Of a DNA stretch of 16,858 bases, positions 10,191 to 16,858 are shown piece after piece. Both the position numbers and the translations under genes were made by a program. Source of the DNA: Usnea hakonensis (taxonomy: Eukaryota; Ascomycota; Lecanoromycetes; Lecanorales; Parmeliaceae); assembly GCA_013423325.1 (NCBI GenBank), contig BLJB01000856.1, positions 1 to 16,858 of the forward strand, read 5' to 3'. The notes beneath the pieces were generated by a model. It was given only the letters and a program-made list of their open reading frames with translations. It searched no databases and was not told the DNA's origin. The stretch's first letter is position 1, and every line of letters begins with the position of its first letter.

Positions 10191-10311
10191 TTTTAAAATA
10201 TAGAGTAGGATATATAGTAGTTATATTAGCTATAGAGCTCTATAAAGGAAAGCTTAACTATATCCTAGTAGTAGTCACGTGACGAAGTCACGTAATCCAC
10301 CACTTTCAATA
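10191..10311 (-). repeat. copia 5' LTR
   Basis: 121 bp aligning without gaps to 2289-2409. This copy keeps CpA/TpG in its outer half (GTCACGTGAC, CCACCAC, TTTCAATA at 10274-10311) and has lost them at its inner end (TTTTAAAATATAGAG instead of TGTCAAAATATGGGG). It contains a perfect hairpin, ACGTGAC-GAA-GTCACGT, at 10277-10293, destroyed by mutation in the other LTR. Confidence 0.88.
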
Positions 10312-10316
10312 TAATC
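10312..10316. repeat. 5-bp target site duplication of the copia element, right copy
   Basis: TAATC directly follows the LTR end at 10311 and matches 2284-2288. Confidence 0.85.
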
Positions 10317-10810
10317 TTAAATAGAAGAGAAGAATATATTTAATATTCTATCTTTTCTATCTATATCTATAGTTAAAATTAATATTTAGAACTCTTATCT
10401 TATTAAGAAATATATTAAGCCCGATTTTATTACTTTTTATTTAAATAGTGACTAAGCTCTTAGCCTTTTTTAATATCTTATAGTAGTTAAATTTACCGTT
10501 ATATAAGTTCTCTATCTAGATAAGGGTTCTCGTTATAATAGAAATTCTTTATTAATATTTTTTTTATTTTTTAGATCTCCGTTTTTAGAACTAGTCTTAT
10601 ATTTTCTATCTAATAATATTAATACTCTAATATTCTTTAATATCCTTATATAGATTAATCTAGTTCTTCTTTTTTCTTATACTAGTGGTCGCTAGGTCCC
10701 AGCTTTTTTCCTTAAGGGCTTTAAGAGTCTAGGCCTCTTTCGTTATCATGGGTATAGGCCCTCTTTTCCTTTTCCTACCTCTACTACCCTGGAAGTACCG
10801 GGCGATTCGC
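10317..10810 (-). pseudogene. LINE B, 5' part: truncated ORF2 C-terminal region
   Basis: This is the upstream half of a 5'-truncated non-LTR retrotransposon. The minus frame starts abruptly at the duplicated target site. Near the right end it reads ITKEA and KEKSWDLATTS. Further in, AKSLVTI-IKSNKIGLN, FLNKIRV and NINFNYRYR...NIKYILLFYLR match the conserved C-terminal region of LINE ORF2 proteins (family: a Ser-rich strand, KIGLxxFLxxxxVP, then CxCG...H-LLFCP). Cys residues would be the Tyr codons seen. This frame continues across the copia element into 2288. No endonuclease or reverse transcriptase of LINE B is present, so it was truncated on insertion. The first 125 bases (10686-10810) keep about six CpA/TpG and look barely mutated. 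Confidence 0.78.
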
Positions 10811-10825
10811 ATCTTTAATAAGTTA
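10811..10825. repeat. 15-bp target site duplication of LINE B, right copy
   Basis: ATCTTTAATAAGTTA, identical to 1785-1799. It lies exactly where the LINE A endonuclease frame breaks off and where the sequence changes from heavily mutated to an island with CpA/TpG. Confidence 0.85.
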
Positions 10826-11345
10826 TTTATCTCTTTATAATAACTAAATCTCTTATAATTATTCTAGTTTAAATAATAGAGGTTAAAGTCTCTTACTACT
10901 ATTTATTCTCTCTAGTTCTAGATCTCCTTTTTTAGTATCGGAAGATTTAATAGATTATTATTAGTAACTAGAGATAGACTAGAATTATATATATTAAAAA
11001 TTTAAATTATTTTCTTTTTTATAGCTCCGTCCTTTTCTCTAGACTTTATAATAATAATATAAATATTTTTTAATAGGAATATCTTTTTTTATATATTAAT
11101 ATTAATTTTTTTATTAATATAGAAGTATACTCTTATATCTACTTTATCTCTATATAATAGATAGAATTTATTAATTCTAAAATTATATAATAATTTTATA
11201 TATATATTTTATTAAGGTTTCTAGATTACTAAAATATTAATTTACTTTATTTCTAGATTATTAAATAGTACTATTATTATTCCTAGTTTACCTCTTATAT
11301 TATATTATAGAATTATTAAAATCTAGCTTTCTATTATAGAAAAGT
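10811..11345 (-). pseudogene. LINE A ORF2, first part: APE-type endonuclease N-terminus
   Basis: The endonuclease nicks target DNA to start target-primed reverse transcription. In the minus frame I see QYNIRGKLG (family Q-YNV) around 11295-11312, KPxxNIYI (family EPWxNP, holding the catalytic Glu) at about 11207-11227, FYLLYRDKVDIRVYFYINKK (family TRVCFYVNK) near 11130-11180, and RDFNLYYLN-N (family GDFNLHHPxW) at 10861-10893. The order and spacing match Tad1-like ORF2 endonucleases. The frame ends at KEINNLLKI at 10811 and resumes at 1799 as ...IIEISINLIF, so the gene was continuous before LINE B landed. TAA/TAG stops are frequent. Confidence 0.85.
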
Positions 11346-11399
11346 TAATATCTAAAAGTTCTACTCTTAGATATTTTATATCTAGATTTTTTAGATTTT

Positions 11400-12998
11400 A
11401 AATAATAAAGTTACTCTTATTAGTCCCTAGATCCTTATTATAGATAGAATTTTTAATAATATTTAATTAACTTTTTTTATTTAAAATCTTTCTAATTTTC
11501 TTATTTTTAGAGTTTTTTTTAGATATTCTAGAGTCTTCTTTTTTATAACTACTCTTTATATTAATTATATCCTATACTCTCTTTTTTCTAAATATAATTA
11601 TTATAAATCTATTAATAATTTTTAATATTTTAATAGGCTTTATCCCTTTAATATTAAACGTTATTATTAATTTTAATATTAGTTTCCTTATAATCCTCTT
11701 AATCTCTTATCTTTTTTTTAAATATATTTTCTAATATACTATATAACCCTTATTATTATATATTATATATATTTTATAGGCTTTAAAGCTACCTTATTAT
11801 ATTTTTTAATATTATATTTCTAATTATATTTTATATATCTAGTCTTATTTTTATAGTAGATAGCTATATAGCTTTACTTCTAATAATTAAAATACTATAT
11901 TATTTTATATATATAATATAATATCTTTTTTATTTTCTCGATTTTAATTAAATCTTTTAATATAAACTTAAAGGCTATCTCTTTAATAGTAATATTAATA
12001 ATTAATAATAAGTATCTTTTTTTATCCCCTTTTAATATTAGTCTCTCTACGTTTACTATCTACTTTATCTTTACTATATTTAGGTCTAGATATAATTTCC
12101 TATTATTCTCTTATATGTTTTTTTTTATAACTTTTTTATTTATAGTATCTACCGTCTTAATTCTTATTCTATATACTATTATAATATAGATCTTTTTTAA
12201 GACTCTTATAATTTTAAATTTTTTAATAGTTTAAATTAGATCTCTCTCTAGAAATTCTTTCGCCTTTATATTAATTATTTAGAGTTTAATATCTTTACTC
12301 TTTAATTATTATATTACTATAATATTTTCTAACGCGTATTCTACTATCTTAAAGAACGCGATAAAGTTTTTATTAATAATTTTTATAATAGATATTCTTT
12401 CTTTCTTCTTTTCTATTTTAATTAGAAATTATCTTATTTTTTTAGACTTTTTTATAATCTTTTTTTAAATCTATATTACTAGCCCTCTTCTTATATTCTA
12501 TATTAATAATCTTATAAAGAGGTTTCTTTTACTCTAGTATTCCTTTAGAGAGCTTTAGAGAGTCGGGGTATTTAATTTACTACTTATTAGATTTTAAAGC
12601 CTATATACCTTCTTCTACGCGTAGGCTTTAAGGTTAATCTATTATTTTTTAATAAAGATTTAGATATTTTCTAGATTTTTTTTATATATTTTTTATATAA
12701 TTACGCTTAATTTCTTAAATAATATATTTTTAATAACTTCTAATATAGTAATAATATTATTATTATTTTTTTTTTTATTTATCTAGCTTCTTTTAAGATT
12801 TCTTCTATTAGTTATCTCCCTTATTAACTAATTAAAAGTCTAAGTTATATATTTATAATATATTTTTTCTACTATCGCTTTATCTCTTTTTTCTTTATTA
12901 TTTATTTTGCTCCCTTCTACCTCTATTCTAAATCGCTTACGTACTTCGTACGCCTCGTTATTACTATTAACTATAGATTAGAATAAGCGTCCTTCCAT
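11400..12998 (-). pseudogene. LINE A ORF1: Gag-like protein with zinc knuckles
   Basis: ORF1 proteins bind the LINE RNA. A start is suggested by ATG at 12998-12996, which opens an EGRLF-SIVNSNNEAYEVR frame. This is one of the few TpG kept here. The N-terminal half is Lys/Glu-rich and probably helical. Between about 11,900 and 11,730 the frame reads YFNY-K-SYIAIYY and YIKYN-KYNIKKY. Taking Tyr as former Cys/His, these are C-x2-C-x4-H-x4-C and C-x2-C-x3-H-x4-C knuckles, with a third weaker one after them, as in Tad1/jockey-type ORF1 proteins. A Ser/Lys-rich tail runs to about 11,400, close to the start of ORF2. The exact C-terminus is not resolved. Confidence 0.75.
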
Positions 12999-13272
12999 TA
13001 TTTAAAAATTATATTCTTCTAATAAACTTATCTTTATAGCCCTTATAGAGATATAAATTAATATAATTATTAACTATCCTATATTAATATTATTAAATAT
13101 ACTACGTACTATAATTAGTTAAGATATCTAGAGAATAAACTAAGATATCTAGAAAAGATATTTAAAATTATTATCTTTATAAAAAGGTTCTTAAAGCTAT
13201 ATAACTTATAAGTTATTATCTATATAATAGATTAAATTAATAAACCCTACTACTATTAGCTCCTTAGCGAAG
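12999..13272. other. Region upstream of LINE A, no gene recognised
   Basis: RIP-mutated sequence beyond the LINE A start codon. It may contain the LINE A 5' UTR and the junction with the neighbouring LTR element. A 21-bp unit, TAAGATATCTAGAGAATAAAC, is repeated in tandem at 13120-13140 and 13141-13160 (the second copy slightly changed). I could not place the LINE A 5' end or a target duplication. Confidence 0.4.
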
Positions 13273-14480
13273 GCTTCGTCTAATAGTAAGAATATTAATA
13301 ATAGTATAAATATCGCTTTAGTAATAAAGATAATATAGAAGACTTTATCTAATAGTAAGAATATTAAATAGAGTATAGATATTATTTTAGTAATAAAAAT
13401 AATACTAAGGCCTTTATTTAATAATAAGAGTATAGATAAGAATATAGATATAGCTTTAGCTAGAAAAATAAAGACTATATTAATAACTTTATTTAAGAAT
13501 AGATATCTATCTATAATTAATAAATATTTACTTAAAGGCCTTAAAGGTACTAAAGGCTTAAGTTAAGCTATTATACTTATTTATTAAATTATCTTGATAT
13601 CTAAAAATAGTAAAAAAAGTAAGAATACTATAATTATAATACCTCCTATAAATCTACTACCCCCCGTAAATAAAGTTATTATTTAGTTGGAAGAAGTAGC
13701 TCTATCTAGATTAAATATAGCTACGCGCCTCTATTATATCTTATATTTATCTAATAATAATATTTATATTAACGTAGTAGTCTCTACTATATTTTTAGAG
13801 ATTAATAATAAAGATCTTATCTTTATAGAGATACGAAAGCGAGTCTCTAAGTAGTTTAAATTATAGAAGATAAAGATCTAGAAGGATACTACTATATAGA
13901 TTAATAAATAGATAGCGATCTAATCTAGTATAATAGTAGTAGATCTAGTAAGTATAATATTCTTTAAAGAGTCAAAGTATAAACTATAAAAAAGTTATAA
14001 TTATTTATAAATATAAGATATCTTTAAATTTGATATTAGTTTTATTAATTAGAATATAATATCTATTTTTAGAATATATTAATTAAAATATAAGGATTTC
14101 TCCTTATATCTCGAATATTTAATAAAGGCTTTATAAACTAATATAATATTAAGGATTATTTATATAAATATATATCTACGCGAGATTAATAAGTCTCTAT
14201 TTAAATAATATTAATAACTTTAGCCTTATTAAATATATACGCGCCTATAAGCTCTATTACTATAACTCTCTTTATAGGAGGAAGGAGTAGAATTATATAT
14301 ATATTAAACTATTTCCCTTTTATCTATAATTGAAGAGAAAGTATATAACGATTAATCTAAATAATAACTCTAATATATCGGTTAAAGATATAATAGATAG
14401 CGAAGATAATATAAGAGATAGTAGTATAATTACTAAAGATATTATAAATATTATAATATAATAGAGAATACTTTACGTTT
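13230..14480. pseudogene. RIP-altered coding remnant, strand and family unresolved
   Basis: Long frames interrupted only by TAA/TAG occur here on both strands. On plus, the frame runs from the 68-69-bp repeats through PPVNKVII near 13665, LEEVALSRLNIATR near 13690 and IRKRVSK near 13830 to YLEYLIKAL near 14120. On minus, the antisense frame is also fairly open. A minus-oriented primer-binding site at 15300-15324 would favour the minus strand, making this the Gag-like start of an LTR retrotransposon. The plus reading looks at least as protein-like. I recognise no domain on either. No Cys/His knuckle was found. Confidence 0.4.
13273..13475. repeat. Degenerate 68-69-bp tandem repeat, 3 copies
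   Basis: Copies start at 13273, 13341 and 13410 and share CTAATAGTAAGAATATTA and TTTAGTAATAAA-type blocks. The unit of about 23 codons keeps a reading frame on both strands, so this is probably a repeated low-complexity segment of a protein: Ser/Asp-rich if read on plus, Ser/Thr/Pro-rich if read on minus. Confidence 0.7.
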
Positions 14481-15251
14481 CGTACTATATAATTTAGAGT
14501 ATTAATAAATAGCTAATTATAATTATATTATCTTAATATCTATATCTATATATATTACTTTATTAGCTTATTATTCTATTATTACTACCTTAAGCTACTT
14601 TATCTATCGTTATTATATATATATAGTACTTAGGTAGCTTTACTATTTTTAGAATATAATATCTTAGCTTATAATATTAAATATATTAAATAATAGATAT
14701 AATTTTATTTTGTTTAAAGGGCGTAAATAGAGTTATATTAAGATTTATATAGTCTTTATTAGACTTAGTAATTTTATCTAAAGTATATTAGATTCCTAGT
14801 TTTCTCTTAGTAGTAGTCGGCCTAGCTAGCTGAAATTATATAATAAGTAGAACTACTTTTAAGGAACTTCTAGAGATAATTTATATTTTCTAAACTATAT
14901 TTATATATACTTCTATATTCGTATCTATATCTATATATTTAAAAGTCTTCGTTATTCTATACTATTAATAATTATATATATTTAAAGTATTATCTTTAGT
15001 TTCTAAAATAGTCTACTCTATCCGATACTACTATCTTTTATATATATAGATAGATAATCTAAGAGAATTAATTAGAATTAGTAATCTAGATAAAGGCTTT
15101 AAAAGAACGTAATAATTATCTTCTAAATAATATTTATCTTATCTAAATATTATAGGCTTTATTTAATATCGTTCTATTAATATAGTTAGTAACTATAATA
15201 TATATCTCGGAAAAACTATATAGCCCTATAGGGTATTAGTTATATATCGGG
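14481..15251. other. RIP-altered intergenic or leader sequence
   Basis: About 770 bases with no frame I can assign. If the primer-binding site to the right is real, this would be the untranslated leader and beginning of the internal part of a minus-strand LTR retrotransposon. Confidence 0.35.
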
Positions 15252-15252
15252 A

Positions 15253-15323
15253 GGCGGCCCGTTCCGGACTATCTTATCTTATCTAATCAGTTACCCTTCG
15301 GTTCAAATCAGGGTTTCGCCGCC
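15253..15323. repeat. Inverted repeat GGCGGC...GCCGCC in a CpA/TpG-retaining island
   Basis: GGCGGC at 15253-15258 is the reverse complement of GCCGCC at 15318-15323. The span, about 71 bases, is tRNA-like in length, but there is no D-arm, anticodon arm or A box between the arms, so I do not call a tRNA gene. A short (ATCTT)n run lies at 15271-15283. Confidence 0.5.
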
Positions 15324-15324
15324 A
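15300..15324 (-). other. Primer-binding site complementary to a tRNA 3' end
   Basis: On the minus strand this reads TGGCGGCGAAACCCTGAT followed by TTGAACC. Its complement has exact tRNA 3' geometry: G53, T-loop TTCAAAT (15302-15308), five bases of T-stem CAGGG (15309-15313), seven acceptor bases TTTCGCC (15314-15320), discriminator G (15321), then CCA (15322-15324). Nuclear tRNA genes do not encode CCA, whereas LTR-retrotransposon primer-binding sites begin with TGG and match the tRNA 3' end for 18 bases or more. I therefore read it as the primer-binding site of a minus-strand LTR element whose 5' LTR lies just to the right. The tRNA species was not identified. Confidence 0.65.
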
Positions 15325-15331
15325 AATAAAC

Positions 15332-15352
15332 TGTGAAGAGGGCCTAGACAGT
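15332..15352 (-). repeat. Candidate inner edge of an LTR (TGTGAAGAGG...)
   Basis: Seven bases beyond the primer-binding site the plus strand begins TGTGAAGAGGGCCTAGACAG, so the minus-strand LTR would end in ...CTTCACA, the canonical CA end. CpA/TpG are retained here. I found no second copy in the window, so the LTR's outer end and length are unknown. Confidence 0.45.
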
Positions 15353-16793
15353 AATATTATATTACCTCTATTAGATATATATTATTAACTAAATAGTACT
15401 AGGCGCTAATAATAGTCTCCTCTTCTAGACTTTAGTTCTTAAGGGTTATAGAATTCTAATAGATAATTAAGCGATAGATTAAAAACCTTTAAAACTAATA
15501 GAGGTAAAAGAAGGAAAAGAAATACTAAAAGATATTATAATAATAGCGCGCTTAGAAAAGTCGCCTCTATATATATAAATCTAATATTAAGGGCTAGAAA
15601 ATAATATATAATAATTATCTAATAGAGTATATATAGATATATTAAATAGAATACTTATTAAAAAACCTTTAAATTAATATCTAAAGAAAAAGAGTTATCT
15701 AAGTTATACTACTTTATAGCGTAAAGCTAAAAGGAAGATAGCTATAATAACTAATTAATATAGTTAATAAATATTTATTAAAAAACCTTTAGATAATTAT
15801 CTAAGAAAAAAGAGTTATTTTTATAGTTATAAAGATAATAGTAGTATTATATAATCTATAATACTAATAGTATTTATATCTATCTTAATACTTCTTTATT
15901 ATTTACGCCCTATTATAAGACGATTATTATTATATTAGGCCTATCGCGATAGTATTATAATAGCGAAACTAGAGTTACTAAGTAACTATTAGTATATTAT
16001 ATTATATATATATTAATATTAAATCTCCTACTTTTATTTTCTCTTTTTATCGAAGAGATTTAGTTATCTATATAAATATTTATAATAATAGAACGATATA
16101 GCTAGCTAATAAGAGAGTATAGATACTATATTTATAAATATAGTTTTATTCTTATCTATATTATTATATTATTATTAATATTAATATATCTTTACTAGTA
16201 TTACTATATTTTTATTAGTATTACTACTTTTACTATACTATAGAAAAGTATCCTATCTATTATTACTACGTTAGTAGAAAGTATTAATATATTATAGATT
16301 TTTTTAGATTATTAATATAGCTAGGCTTTTATACTAAATCTATTTTAGCCTATTTTTAGATAATTATACGTAATCCGCTTTACCGTTATACGGGCGATAT
16401 TATTAATATAAGTAAGATATTTTATATTATCTAGAGATCTTTATATCCTTTTATAGAAGGGTATAGAGGAAAATCTAGTACTTTATAAATACTATTATAG
16501 GGGTTTCTAGTATATATATATAGCGTAAATATAAGGCTTTATTAAAGGAGATTATCTAGTTCTAAAAAAACGGGGTAAGACTTCTATAACCTTAGAAATA
16601 TTATAGGGCCGTAATACTCGATTAGAATAATAGTTATAATTAGTTAAAAAAAAGTTTACTAAAAATAAATAGTAAAGAGTCTATACTAAAGACGCGCTAA
16701 CTATTATATAGAAGATATACTAGACTAATAATAAGTTTATATTTATAATAGAAATATAGTTTATTAAGATAAAGGATAGAAAATAAGAGATAA
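15353..16793. other. RIP-altered stretch without recognised gene; dispersed repeats
   Basis: This contains three copies of an ATTAAAAA(A)CCTTTAAA-type sequence (15477-15490, 15657-15703, 15777-15818). It may be LTR sequence of the element to its left, other repeats, or both. A plus-strand frame from about 16,320 to 16,800 is interrupted only by TAA/TAG and includes NPLYRYTGDIINISKIFY near 16,370, but I could not identify it. No LTR mate, rRNA or tRNA gene is visible. Confidence 0.4.
15652..15818 (+). repeat. Direct repeat, two copies 120 bp apart (third partial copy at 15477)
   Basis: TATTAAAAAACCTTTA... with AAAGAGTTAT at its end occurs at 15654-15698 and 15774-15818 with exact 120-bp spacing. 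The core AAAAACCTTTA also occurs at 15481, 180 bp upstream of the first. Confidence 0.7.
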
Positions 16794-16858
16794 ACTTGAA
16801 AAAGATGAAGTACAACAACCAACATGAAGAGACGCCATTCACGATAGGTGGGGAACCA
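16794..16858. other. Unmutated sequence at the right boundary of the RIP domain
   Basis: CpA and TpG reappear at normal frequency within these 65 bases (more than ten occurrences), after well over a kilobase with almost none. This is either single-copy host DNA or a repeat edge not reached by RIP. It is too short to assign a gene. Confidence 0.75.

Larger units (their letters stand above)
2289..10311 (-). mobile_element. Complete Ty1/copia LTR retrotransposon (RIP-inactivated)
   Basis: An 8,023-bp element with two 121-bp LTRs, a 5-bp TAATC duplication, a primer-binding site directly inside the 5' LTR (10171-10190), a polypurine tract directly inside the 3' LTR (2410-2418), and a minus-strand coding region. 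Pol order is integrase (about 6300), reverse transcriptase (5550-4800), then RNase H (4450-3970). Integrase upstream of reverse transcriptase defines the copia superfamily. The element is somewhat long for copia because of a 1.5-kb coding extension before Gag and a 1.5-kb 3' region. It sits inside LINE B, so it is the youngest of the insertions that can be ordered here. All frames are destroyed by RIP stops. Two 4-N gaps (2770-2773, 3248-3251) mean the true length may differ. Confidence 0.9.
1..16793. other. RIP-mutated AT-rich repeat domain
   Basis: Seen directly: CpA and TpG are almost missing on both strands, TpA is very frequent, and CpG is still present. Loss of CpA/TpG with gain of TpA is the established signature of fungal repeat-induced point mutation acting on duplicated DNA. 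Every recognisable coding frame contains many TAA and TAG codons but very few TGA, as expected when CAA, CAG and TGG become stops. Short islands that keep CpA/TpG occur at 2287-2385, 2650-2740, 10177-10310, 10686-10811 and 15288-15350. The domain ends sharply at about 16,794. Confidence 0.95.

Noticed and set aside
1800..10810. LINE B insert as a DNA transposon
   Set aside because: The ends, GCGAATCGCC and ATTGATTGATT, are not inverted repeats. The 15-bp duplication and ORF2 C-terminal coding fit a 5'-truncated LINE.
15253..15324. A tRNA gene (72 bases, complementary ends, TTCAAAT T-loop)
   Set aside because: It encodes CCA, lacks D and anticodon arms and an A box, and the T-stem does not pair on its 5' side. 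A primer-binding site on the minus strand explains it better.
1..16858. Bacterial, organellar or AT-rich protist origin
   Set aside because: The specific absence of CpA/TpG with CpG retained, the fungal-type LINE and copia motifs and the sharp edge to normal composition fit RIP in a filamentous ascomycete rather than plain AT bias.

Overview
The window looks like repeat-rich DNA of a filamentous ascomycete (Pezizomycotina) almost completely rewritten by repeat-induced point mutation (RIP). From base 1 to about 16,793 the dinucleotides CpA and TpG are nearly absent on both strands and TpA is in great excess. This is the C-to-T signature of RIP in CpA context. At about 16,794 normal composition returns abruptly. 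I cannot name the species. I see no intact gene: every coding remnant is a transposon ORF full of TAA/TAG codons (formerly CAA, CAG or TGG) and Tyr codons where family Cys codons should be. Gene ends are therefore approximate.

Nested layout, bases 1-12,998. The host is a Tad1-like non-LTR retrotransposon on the minus strand (LINE A). Its ORF1 runs from 12,998 down to about 11,400 and its ORF2 endonuclease begins near 11,345. That endonuclease is cut at 10,811 and resumes in frame at 1,799, flanked by a 15-bp target site duplication (TSD, ATCTTTAATAAGTTA at 1785-1799 and 10811-10825). The insert is a second, 5'-truncated LINE (LINE B) carrying only the C-terminal end of ORF2 plus a 3' UTR. LINE B is itself split by a complete Ty1/copia LTR retrotransposon (2289-10311, minus strand) with two 121-bp LTRs and a 5-bp TSD (TAATC at 2284-2288 and 10312-10316). 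The LINE B frame also reads through when one TSD copy and the copia element are removed. Near base 345 the LINE A reverse transcriptase joins a different LINE reverse transcriptase (LINE C) that runs off the left edge.

The copia element reads, on the minus strand: 5' LTR (10311-10191), primer-binding site like the initiator-Met tRNA anticodon arm, an unusually long leader/N-terminal coding region with a probable Cys-rich motif and an acidic Ser/Glu/Asp-rich tract, Gag with a CCHC knuckle, Pol (integrase, reverse transcriptase, RNase H), a 1.5-kb 3' region with C-tract tandem repeats and two 4-N gaps, a polypurine tract, and the 3' LTR (2409-2289).

Right part, 13,000-16,858. A minus-strand primer-binding site complementary to a tRNA 3' end including CCA (15300-15324), next to a TGT-starting candidate LTR edge at 15332, marks the 5' end of another LTR retrotransposon. 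Its internal part probably lies to the left (13.0-15.3 kb). No protein family was recognised there. The 15.3-16.8 kb stretch is RIP-altered sequence with dispersed repeats, ending at the boundary with unmutated DNA.
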